From Hypomyces perniciosus (Eukaryota; Ascomycota; Sordariomycetes; Hypocreales; Hypocreaceae): a DNA stretch of 64,000 nucleotides. The first letter of the stretch is position 1. Each line of letters begins with the position of its first letter. The notes under the pieces were generated by a model. The model was not told the DNA's origin, ran no database searches, and was given only the letters and a program-made list of their open reading frames with translations. The position numbers were made by a program, and so were the translations under genes. This document shows positions 45,228 through 55,174 of this stretch, one piece after another. The stretch is from assembly GCA_008477525.1 (NCBI GenBank), contig SPDT01000003.1, forward strand, positions 2,914,001 through 2,978,000. Direction: 5' to 3'.

Positions 45228-46597
45228 CTACTCTGTGCTCTTTGCTCCGTTACGTTGTTGCTGAAACGACTTGATATCACAAACGTAACGCCACGCAACG
45301 CCATGTGGTATATCATGCTGTCTGTAAAATCGATACATCCTCTCCTGGTTGCAGGCAATCATGTCTAGGTCAAAACATTTCGCTAAAGTCAACCCCTGAG
45401 CCAAGTGGTAAAACTCTTTCTGTTCCTGACTCTTTACTTGGGACCGCTGCCATATACTGTAGGCCCTGACAGCGTCTTCCCTTGGCAGATCAAACCCTAT
45501 GAGTGGTGACGTTGGAAAAACCATTTCAGGGGTTGAAGGAATGCTGGTCACAGTATGAAGACCTCCAGGTGCACAATGATGACAATGAACTGCTGTCATG
45601 CCGGCCGACGAGCCACACGAGCCCCGCCTCCTCCGTTTGCGATATTGTTCTTTCTCCCGCTCCTTCTGTTCCCTCTCTTCCCGCTCACGTTCTTCATCCA
45701 GTAGCTGTTGACGAAAGTTGTCTGGGACATCGTCATGTCCGTTTAAAACTTTCCCTGCCTGTAAGTGATTGGCAAGCATCCTCAGATGATGGGGTAGAAG
45801 TCGGTAGTGCTTTCCTCTATTTTGCCAACAGTGGGTTCCTTTTGTGCATGGCCGCCCAGGGCAACGCATAAGAGCATATGCCTGCCTGAAACATGCTGGT
45901 CGACTTAGAACAGCTATCTCTGCACCAACTATGGCTTCTCTCTCTGCGTTCTGGATGGCTGTTGCCCCTCTGCCGGTGGAACCAGACTTCTTGGTGTCTA
46001 CATACCGATAGTAGAATCTAACAGTAATGGTCATTTCCTTGCCGTCGTTCAGAAATTTGCTCCATTCCTGAAGTTGCTTCGCCACAAATGGCCAGTCAAC
46101 ATCTAGTTTTGGGAATCGCTTTCGTTATGCTGCGTGTTTTACGGTCGCTTACGTCCAGGATAAGCTTCGTCACGTCAGCCTCGCAAGGCTTCTTCGCGCT
46201 CTCCACAGTCAATTTCGGTCGCAAGATACAGTATGCTTCCAGAACTTTTGTGGCGATATTACAATGCCTAGCTCTGATTCGCCCGCCCGCCCTCTGCTTT
46301 TTATAGACAGTTTCCATTCCACGTTATAGCGTATCGTTGGTTCTCCTTTGTATGATAGCTCTGGTTTCCAGTCGGCGAATGGCACGAACGCGAAGGCACT
46401 CCCTGCAGGTCTTAGCCGGCTTCTTGGGGCTAGAATCGCATGCTGAGATTCCTCGCTGTCGGAAGGCAGGATATTACAGTCCTGAAACTCGCTCGCATTG
46501 TCACTAGGCCAGTCGTTCACAAGATCAGTCTGGTCCATGTTTGTTAACGCATTGCAAGGCATTGCTTCTCGCTGGTCAACTACTGGCACTAATACAG
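45228..46597 (-). pseudogene. Unnamed fungal protein family, frameshifted copy 2
   Basis: Three frames must be joined: to about 46215 (RPAGSAFAFVPFADWKPE, RYNVEWKLSIKSR, SPQKFWKH), then 46215-46100 (RPKLTVESAKKP, ADVTKLILDVSDR), then 46115-45228 (FPKLDVDWPFVAKQLQEWSKF, RGATAIQNAEREAIVGAE, ALMRCPGRPCTKGTHCW, KHYRLLPHHLRML, a Glu/Arg-rich helix, RAYSIWQRSQV, GVAWRYVCDIKSFQQQR). It shares ordered blocks with the pseudogene at 15.8 kb. The Cys/His block suggests metal binding, but I cannot name a domain. The N-terminus is cut at 46598 by the hairpin-array retroposon; the C-terminus adjoins the Tc1-type element. Confidence 0.65.
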
Positions 46598-47206
46598 CTC
46601 TCCCCTGTAAAAATTCTCCCATGCTAGCAGCTGTTATAGCTTGTTAACGTGCGGAGTAATTTTTGCAGGCCTACTGGCCTGTCTCTCCGCTTAGGCTTAC
46701 CGGGCCCTAACATCGCATAAAGAGGGAGGAATTCGGAGAGCTTTACCTCTATCGAGAGCTGGCGACGACATCTATGCAGCTCTGCTGCTAGCATATTGCC
46801 TTATAAGAGGTATTGCTGACGATAAAATACTGCCTCCCACGCGAGAGGCCTTAAAAACTATATCGCCTCGCAAGAGGTCCTGACAGCTAGCACTTAGGTT
46901 TTTCCCCTCTATAAGGAGGGTTTTTCATCTTAATACCTAAGGCCTTAAGCCTTAAATAACTTTCTTTCCTTTGTAAATTGAAATGTAGCGAACAGCTATA
47001 GGGTCAACACCTCCGGTTATTCTCTAGCAGCTTGCTGGCTAGTTAGGCCGGTTCTGAGTTAACAGGACCACATGGAGGTGGCCCAATATCTCATCTATGG
47101 ATGCGATAAAGACCTTGGCCGGTTCCTACCGACCTATTGCCCAGATGGGATTTGTGTAACTAGCTTACTTATGGTCGTTAATATTAAAACAAACAAACAA
47201 ACAAAC
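46598..47206 (+). mobile_element. Hairpin-array retroposon, copy 2
   Basis: About 610 bp. The head has a long stem (46605-46620 with 46651-46668), a perfect CAGGCC-TACT-GGCCTG hairpin (46666-46681), GCAGC-TCT-GCTGC (46776-46788), CCTC-GCAA-GAGG near 46866-46877, and CCCTC-TATAAG-GAGGG followed by a T-run (about 46905-46926). A tail (from about 46963) shared with LINE 3' UTRs ends in (AAAC)n at 47187-47206. It has no open reading frame of note. The structure suggests a non-autonomous, LINE-mobilised retroposon. Target duplications were not clear for this copy. Confidence 0.75.
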
Positions 47207-47344
47207 ACATCTCACGATATATTCGCATTTGCCCCACTTTCATTCAGCATAGAGAAAATATAGGAATATATAGTGTATTCATTAATATAGATCTTCGTAA
47301 AACAACAGAACGAAGGTGTCCATGGGAATACAGGGATCTGTCAT

Positions 47345-50300
47345 TTAATCGAGCAGAGCGATCTTCGAGATACTATAGGTAGTATTACCCTGCGAATAGA
47401 CGCCGCCAAAGAAGTTCCTCTGAATGCACCCATCGATAATGGCCTGAATGCCGGAATTGCACGACTCAAGGATCTCCACGCCCTCATGCCTAACCGTAGC
47501 AACCATAGTGGCGTTCAAGAAGGGGATCTTAAGCTTATCCCCATGGGCGCTAGTACCGCAGAGTTGGTCGATGATACCGTGGATTAGGCTAGCTTTAATG
47601 TCATCGCTTGATAAATCTTCGCGTCCTCTAGGCTGGTGGCAAACCAGCATACCGTGGATATCTGCGTCGAGCTCGGCTCTAGCCCGCTTTGCCTTTGGAC
47701 AAGTCGAGGGGTCGGCCTTAATATAGACTGTTAATAACCGCTAATAGTCATTAAGCGATAATTATGGATGCGTAGATACTTACGAGGGTAATAGGTTCAT
47801 CCTCGCCCTCTAGCTCGGAGCCAGTGTGTTCATCAGGGTTAGAATCACCATCGTCTTCCGAGTTGGCCTCTCCGACCCACTTGTCAAAGTTACAGATATT
47901 GACGACGGCGAAGTTCCAAACGACGTTGGGATAGTTAAGCGGATCTTGAGGGTTGCGGGACCAGCTCAACTCTTCAATAAGGGCCGAGACAGTATCTGCT
48001 ATCTTTTCAAGCCCCTTCCCGAAGACTTGGTCGTGCAGGTCCTGATCGGGATGGGCCATGATATACGCCGCCAAGCCCGAGACGATTCCCGCGGCGAATG
48101 ACGTGCCAGATTTAAGCTCGTAATTCACGTCAGTTTCGCTAATCGCACCCATCACCTCGTTGCCCATGGCGTAGGCTGTCACACAATCTGATGTTGTATC
48201 CCCCAGGTCGCATCTCTGGCTGAAGGGGGCTCGTTTTGCGAGCCCGTCCACGGCACCAACACTAATAAGGCCTGGGACGAACCTTACGTACGCAGATGGG
48301 ACTATGTCGTCTATAGTATTCTGCACTGTCTTCTCACCACCGTTACCAGACGCGCAGATCGGGACGACTCCGATTGCGATGAATTTGCGTATAGCATTAA
48401 CCATCCAGAAATCTTCTCTGACTCGGTCTGCACTGGCCAAAAACCAGGACATGTTCACCACAGCCTTGCCTTCTCTCCCCTTAGCGATAATGTCATTGTA
48501 GGCTGCCGTTAGGGCGTCCCACACATCTCCTTCCTTTGTAAGGTCGAACGCAACGCTGACGAGATTGGCCGAGGATGCAACGCCTATGTTCTTGCCAACT
48601 GCTAGGGAAGCTACCCCCGTGCCATGCTTCAGGTTGGGCTTATACTCGCCAATAACAATCTGTGGATCCCTTCGCGTGCTGACGAATTCCTAACATGTCC
48701 ATTAGCATGTTGCATGACGCACACTATACCAGCTACCCAGAACCAAAGTGAACCACGATGACTTACCTGATGAGTGTAGCTCACACCATCATCAATCACG
48801 TAGACCCAGATATCTTTTCCAGGATTTGCCTCGAACGCGTAAGATTTCTTCGGGTTATAGGTACCATATGCGTTGTCGAAGAATGCCGCAGAAAGCTGAC
48901 GAAGGTGTCCAAGGAACTGGTCACCCTCTCTGCGGTTGCGGAAGACAATATTAGTAGGATCCGGTATCGCACCGTCGAAAGCATGACCCGTTGCGGGTAG
49001 TGTGCGTTTTTGAACGATGCTTAGTCTTCCTGATTCCTCGTCATTGAGTTCATTATGAGTTACTGAGTTCACTAAGTTGCTTGTTTTCGCTTGTATTAAT
49101 GCAGTATCGTTAAGCGCCACGACCTGGGCAATCCCAAAGGGGCCATTCTTGACCTTATTGTTGTTCGGTCCGTTGGACAGCTTATCGGTCAAGGCCTGGA
49201 AGTCACTCACTGAAACTCCGTTTGCTGCTACGATGAAGTAAGGCGTTGTTGTGGCGGTACTAGTGGCAGTGGAAGTTGTGGTAGTCACTGTAATAGACGG
49301 GCCGCCTATTATAGTTGTTGGTGAAGGATTAGAAATAGATGAAGGATGTAGGTGAAGAAACACCAAAGCGATTAGGGAGACTAGACGAGAGAATAAGTTA
49401 GTGATAGTACTTTAAAGACAAGGAATTTAAGGTCTTTGGTATGAAGGAGCCCAAGACGTGTGAGGCTTCTACTTACACACTCCGACACCGGCTGCAATGT
49501 GCTCGATGGTATCGCCGATAATTTTGCCAATTGCCGTAGTCTATATGCGCCATTAGTATCAAACTTCCAGAACTGACTGAAGGTAGCTTACTGCGGTGCT
49601 GGCTACTTGCAAGTCCCTGTCTATGTTCAAAAGCGGCGCCGTGGAGCCAGCATCAGAGATTGTTCGTAGATCGTCTTCTATAGCACCATGCACATCGTCC
49701 AGGTGACTTAGGGGAATGTCGACTGGTATCTATTGTTAGCAATTTTTATGCAAGCCGTTAGTCGAGAAACTCACAGGCTTGTTCCGCCCTGTCTAGAGTA
49801 GGCGAGTCAACCTGCAAATTATAATGTCAATCTCTGGTAGTCTGAACTTGGTTCATTACGTACAAATGGATTTGGTTGGCCCGGACGCACAACATCTTGG
49901 CTAGTCGCCACAACGAAAATTCTTCCTCCGTTGACTGCAGCCTGATCTATATATAGCGTACGTATTAGCGGCAATAATATGATAAACAGGCAATGGCTGG
50001 ATCTCACCTAGGATCCGCCGAACAACAGGGTATTGAGTCTCAATCTCTGACAAGCCATGTTGAAGCTCCGTAAGCGTAAGGCTTCGCTTTGCACCCGACC
50101 GGCGCTTATTATGTCCATTTTGCTGATCTGCCCACTGCTGCATAAGACCATGGTATTGGTCGGCTAACTGCGATAATTGGAATAGAGAGCTATTATACTG
50201 CAGCAAGACGTTAGTGAGCTCATCTAGGGTCGGATCGCTCCATGTAGAGTCTTCATAAAGTTGCAGTCTACTACTGCCACCGCAGTATTCTCCCGGGTTT

Positions 50301-51253
50301 CCAGCACAAATTGACTTGCAATCAGTATCTGAAGAGGGCTTGTTAGTCGTGTGAAGAGTATTGCCTCCAAAACATTGTGAACCAGACTTAACGCCGGAAT
50401 AGCGAAGCTTTTGTTTCTTAGCCAATGCTACACATTCCTCAACAGACATAGTCAAGTCGGTGCTATTGCTAACAACCAACGCATTTGATCCATCGTCAAT
50501 GTAACAGCCGATATATTTATAGCTTCCATCCTGCTGCACAATGCTAGGTGTTGGAAAACTTGTTGTCGTTGTTGTTATAGACTGAGAACTGATAAGGCTC
50601 GTTGTAGACTGAGAGCTGGTAGAGCTCTTCGTTGTGGTAGGCTGAGGGCTGGTAGGACTCGTCGAGATGCTCGAAGGCGTACTTGAAGCCTTTGTTGTTG
50701 TAGGCTCAGGCTGTATAACGCTTGAGCCTTTTGTTGTAGTCTGGGTGCTCGAAGTCGAGCTAGAACCAACACTGCCTATACAGGTAGCTGATCCTTTGCC
50801 ACAAGTCTGGCCAGCTTCACATGCGTTGCATAGGGTGCCAACTTCACAGATAACGGAGGGGTTATCGCAACAGACGGCATCAGAAACATAGCAATTGCCA
50901 TGACAGCAAAGTCCATTGCCTAAGCATCCGATGCCCTGAAAAGTATCCGGATTTAATGCGCACCACATTCCACCCAGCGGCACGCAGGCAAGAGTGCCCT
51001 CAAAGTTGATGCAAGACTCTCCAGATGGACACAAAACGCCATCTGGACACTGCTCCACCTCGCAAAGGAATCCAGAAGGGCACGATTGGTCCTTGGACGT
51101 ACCACGTTTCAAGGGCTGCAACCCAGCTGGGATAAAGGGCATACTGCCAAACTGAACGGGTGATGCCGAATTCAAGGTTCCCAAAACCAAGACGGCAGCC
51201 AAGCTGCGTAGGGCCCAGGGCGAGGCTCGCAGCGCTGCGACAGACTTCTGCAT
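47345..51253 (-). CDS. Secreted multidomain protein: Cys-rich region, WSC domain, subtilisin-like protease
   Basis: Eight exons fit one frame: 51253-50008, 49946-49864, 49811-49775, 49722-49592, 49540-49479, 49409-48767, 48689-47784, 47716-47345 (3,480 nt, 1,159 residues). The start at 51253 gives a clean signal peptide (ALRSLAAVLVLGTLNSA). Then come a Cys-rich segment (CPSGFLCEVEQCPDG, CCHGNCYVSDAVCCD), a Thr/Ser-rich linker, a WSC domain (YKYIGCYIDDGSN, GGNTL, NPGEYCGGSSRLQLYE), a long linker with a hydrophobic stretch (LVSLIALVFL), and a peptidase S8 domain: Asp in VYVIDDGVSYTH, His in LKHGTGVASLAVG, Ser in LKSGTSFAAGIVSGLA. WSC binds cell-surface glycans; S8 is an endoprotease. No lesion is seen. 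The small exons 3 and 5 and the exon 8 acceptor are least certain. Confidence 0.75.
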
Positions 51254-52263
51254 CTCAAGGGTGTTTGGCAAGTCTCGCGGCGAGGAATAGTGAGTGTCGA
51301 CTAATACAACAGTCCGGGTGCTGCTCTGGTGCACTTGGCTCAGCAGGCGGCGCACAGACTTGATTTAAATATTCGGAGGACTCCATCTCGTCGGCCCATC
51401 TTGGGTGTTCCAGTCTTTGAAATCCCCTCGCTGATAACCTATCTAGGTCATGGCCATTTTTGCTGGATAGTTTCTCATGAGATGATACGAGGTTGCAGGC
51501 CAAGATATTCCCGGTGGGGCTGGTACCAGCAGGGCCCCTAGACAAGGGCCTAGCAAGGGTGCTTTTGTAAGCCGATGAGCGTTTATAACGGATTTTACTC
51601 AGTGCACTGGCCGATTGACAACTCCGTCCAGATCTCGGGCTCTGTCCGTACCAGCCCCGCTGAGACCAATTAATATCCTGGGGACCTTGTAAGGTAACTC
51701 TCGGCTTATGCTCACTATTAGAAATCGTAATTCTATGCGGTGGATATTTAACCCTTTTCCAAAGCCAATCGCAGGCCATAAAATGCTGCCGAATGGATCC
51801 ATTCTAACTATGTTCTCGTATTTTGGAATCAAGGCTGCGGCTTATATGCTATCTAAGGATTTAATGTTAACAAGAAGAGGGGCCCTGATAATCTAGAACG
51901 AACATGGTATATTTTAGCGTTTACACTACTCCGTAAAGTCGAACATCTATACGACGGTCAGACCGAAATCCAGTAGAATGTAAGCCCACTGTATACGTGT
52001 GGATAAGTGACCTTATATGTAATGTGACATATACCCCAGGTATTACAGCTCTCTTATTATGATGCCTGTAGATTCAAGTGCGAGAGAACGACTTCGTCGG
52101 CAACAGGGTATCGGAAGACATAGAAGCAGCGGAGACACAATTAGAGCGACTTAGTGACGAGACCATCAGAATGGCGGCAGGCCTATTGGGTTGGGGGGCT
52201 TTAGCGAATAGAAAAGGGCATAGCAGGTAAGGGGATTGGAAGGCAAGCGTTGGAACGCTCAAT
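51254..52263. other. Region without a recognised gene
   Basis: Upstream region of the WSC-protease gene. A segment at about 51487-51520 (ATACGAGGTTGCAGGCCAA) recurs near 54731-54760, so part is dispersed repeat. The 9-mer TACTCCGTA is at 51927-51935. No gene is supported. Confidence 0.45.
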
Positions 52264-52440
52264 TTGATGATGAAAGGAGATCAGATCACCATTACAGGGG
52301 ACGTGGTGAAGGCTGCAGCAGAGAATTCGGCGAATGGCAAGGAAGTGATGGCATTACTCCTTGACCGACGAGGAGATGCGATTACTATTATAGAGAAGGT
52401 CCAAATTCCTGTCTCTTGCCGCAGTAATCATGTCACACAA
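52264..52440 (+). pseudogene. NLR-type C-terminal repeat remnant
   Basis: This encodes GDQITITGDVVKAAAENS, then GKEVMALLLDRRGDAITI, a unit I recall as a tandemly repeated module at the C-terminus of some fungal NLR-like proteins. Only about one and a half units are readable; no NACHT or effector domain is nearby. It may come from a second NLR gene, since the truncated NLR at 8.8-10.8 kb has lost its C-terminus but lies 42 kb away. Confidence 0.45.
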
Positions 52441-52602
52441 CAGCGATCAATTGGTAGCGGGCGACGAGCACAAAGACAGCTCTGGAATCAAGCAATTGAA
52501 GGATCTTGTTTTCTAATTAAATGAGCGAAGTAACTGCTGTGTAAATACACAAAGGTCGGCGGCGATAATATATTAGGGCCGACACACGTTATTTTTACTA
52601 TT

Positions 52603-53345
52603 ATTACTATTTACGACCACTCTTTGTCTAGGTATAACAGCCTCCTCTAGGCAATAGGTCGGTAGGAGCCAGAGGTCTAGACCCTGTTTGCTACGTTTCG
52701 CTGGATAAAGGAAATATTTTAGTGTATTCTCAGTCTATATCTTATAGAGGGGGGCCATATAGGTATACCTTCTCCACTAACTTCTAAAAGGCCTTGCTTC
52801 CTTTAAGTCCTAGTAGGTATTAACTAGTCTCTCGCCTCTAGGCGTTTCAGGGAGGAAGCCCCTCGTTATACGGCATTTAGTAAAGTGCCCTAGCTCTTTA
52901 AAGGAGCTGCATTTACAATAGGATTATATATTATAGGCAAACCAGTAATAGTAGCTTTAAAAGTCCCTATAACTAGATCTCTCTGCCAGCAGCCTATATA
53001 AAATAGGTTAGGGGAGTTTTAGTTCTGTGGGGTTTATAAGTGCTTTTTAGTCTTACAGTTAATAGCTTTCTAGGGCGTTTGCCTCCTAGTATTTCTTTTA
53101 GAGGGTGGCTTTCCGCTTTTGCCCAGCGTTTAATATATACTAGAGTGCTCTAGCTTTAAGGAGGGAGGTTAAGGGCTCTGCCTTCTTTCGCTAGTTTATC
53201 CGCCATTTCGTTGCCTCGTATATCCTTGTAACCAGGCACCCAGGAAACATACACCTTACAGGGGTGTATCTTTTCGGCTATGCGTTGGAACCGCGTGAAT
53301 TCTTCTTGCGACGAGGTTGGGGCTTCGCCCAGCCGACACACGTTA
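52603..53345 (-). mobile_element. LINE-B 3' fragment, RIP-damaged
   Basis: It aligns with the LINE-B 3' part at 26.56-27.29 kb (RNase H end WVPGYKDIRGNEMADKLAKEG, zinc region and 3' UTR). Numerous TAG/TAA stops arise from C-to-T and G-to-A change. It is 5'-truncated near 53345. Confidence 0.8.
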
Positions 53346-53639
53346 AGGGATAACTGAAGGGATAACTGAGGCCTGTCGCAACAGTGCCACTCATTCGGTT
53401 AAACAGGTAGTTCAGGTGAATGTTGTGTGTTAGCAGCTGGCTAGTATCTATGTTAGGGAGGAGGGACCTCGTCGGTCTATTCACAATATATATCTAGTGC
53501 ATAAAGACATAGAGTTTTACTTTTAGAGGGAGGGAGCAATAAATAGATATATTGTTATGCAAAGTCGTGTATAACATGAATAGATAGGTAACACTTGTGA
53601 ATCGTGAGCTTTGTTTAGATTTCGGTGCTACAACCAGCA

Positions 53640-53897
53640 TCCTGGATCATTAGGATCGCCATGATCCAAACGATCCAAATACATTCACTATGTATCTCCT
53701 TTGTATATAAGACTGGATAAGTCACGATTATTTAGTATACTTACTTAGATAATCGTTAATAAATTGCATTTACCAGAACCCCTTGTTCTATAGAATCGTG
53801 ACTACGTTACCCTGCTTAGTATTTATCCCTGACCTCTCTGTCAATATTAACCCGCGAACCTCGGTTTAATTGTTAAGAACCAACCCAGATCGTTACA
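53640..53897 (-). repeat. Partial LTR, related to 62857-63232
   Basis: On the minus strand it begins TGTAACGATCTGGGTTG at 53897 and matches about 170 bp of the LTR at 62857 (including ACCGAGGTTCG and GACAGAGAGGTCAGGGAT), with a TATATA-type box near 53705. The distal part diverges, so the other end is uncertain. Confidence 0.65.
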
Positions 53898-55174
53898 CTA
53901 TGCCTCTGATTTCTATAGCTAATACTTCCATAAACGCGCCTTTTTAGTATTTACCTAATAATATATAAAAACAATTTCGCTATTATTATATAGAAAGGAA
54001 CAGCAAGAAACAGCCAAAAATCGCTTTAAGCTTTATATTAATAGAAAAGGTTTTAGATTTATAAGTGCGGTATTTTTAAGTTACTATTTCTAACTTTTAA
54101 GAATAAAAAAGATTAAAATCCTAATATATAACATTAAAAAGCCACAAATGACTTTTATTAGGCTAATATTAATAAATAACCTAAAAAGTCTTATTCTATA
54201 GTACTAGTTATATATAGCAGGCAGTAGTCTGGTCTATGCCTAGAGAGTTTCTAAACGCATAAATTGCAGACACTCATTTCGGCCTCTACTACTCCGTATA
54301 AGGTATATATATATAAGAATGCATAATCCTAATATAAATTACATGGCGGTAAAGTCGGCAGAAAATAGCTTGGCTCCCTAAGAAAACTTTGACTACTAAA
54401 ATATAGACACTAAACATAGCGGTCACTATAAGAATACGGAGTAAGATAAGTGGGAATTATACGAGCCGGGATATAGGCTTATTTTAATAATAAAAACTAG
54501 ATTAAATGGATATTTTGAAAGTATAAAGCGAAAAATGCCTTATTAACAGCTGGTAATAAAGGCTAAGGCTATAATTAAGGAAATTTAAAGATAGATTATT
54601 TTTTTCTAGAGAGGCAGTATATAATAAATATTCCTATTAATCAGTCTTTTCTTCCTTATTAATCCTTATTCCTCTACCCTTAAAAGATAATATATATTAT
54701 AATGGCTGATATTAGCAAAACAGTTCAATACGAGGTTGCAGGCCAAAATATTCATAGTGGGGTTGGTAGCCCTGTCGGTACCAGCCCGCCGGGACCGCTT
54801 ACCCCGGTGACATCGTATATATGTAGCCACCTCACTTTTAGTCCGCGGCTAAATTCTCTATACATTTAACGCTTTATCTTTGGCGGATAGAGCGGCACTT
54901 GCAGGTTATAGTAGATACTGGTTCAACAACGCGTGCCAAGTGGTTAAACTTGTGTATCATCCGAAACCATGACTTCTCTCGGGTCAGCCGGCTTTGACTA
55001 TGCAGGACCCACCGCCCACCTTACCAGGCTTGCTTCATCATGAGATGCCCCATCAGCAAAGGTGAAAGTAAGCGTGCAAATTGCCTTATATAATAATCCT
55101 TCGAAGAGAAACTCGGAGTTACGACTTAGTCGTCTTAAGGTCCAGAACTTGAATCCAGCAACTGCCGATCGCAT
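53898..55174. other. AT-rich tract with small repeats
   Basis: AT-rich, probably RIP-decayed. It carries copy 2 of the 65-bp repeat (54221-54285), two 9-mers (54290-54298 and 54435-54443), and the repeat shared with 51.49 kb (near 54731). No gene until the GH105-like gene. Confidence 0.5.

Noticed and set aside
43788..45230. Inverted terminal repeats of the Tc1-type element (CAGTAGAGT near 43786 versus ACTCTACTCTG near 45225)
   Set aside because: Only 8-9 bases match and an extra dinucleotide interrupts them; too weak to define ends.
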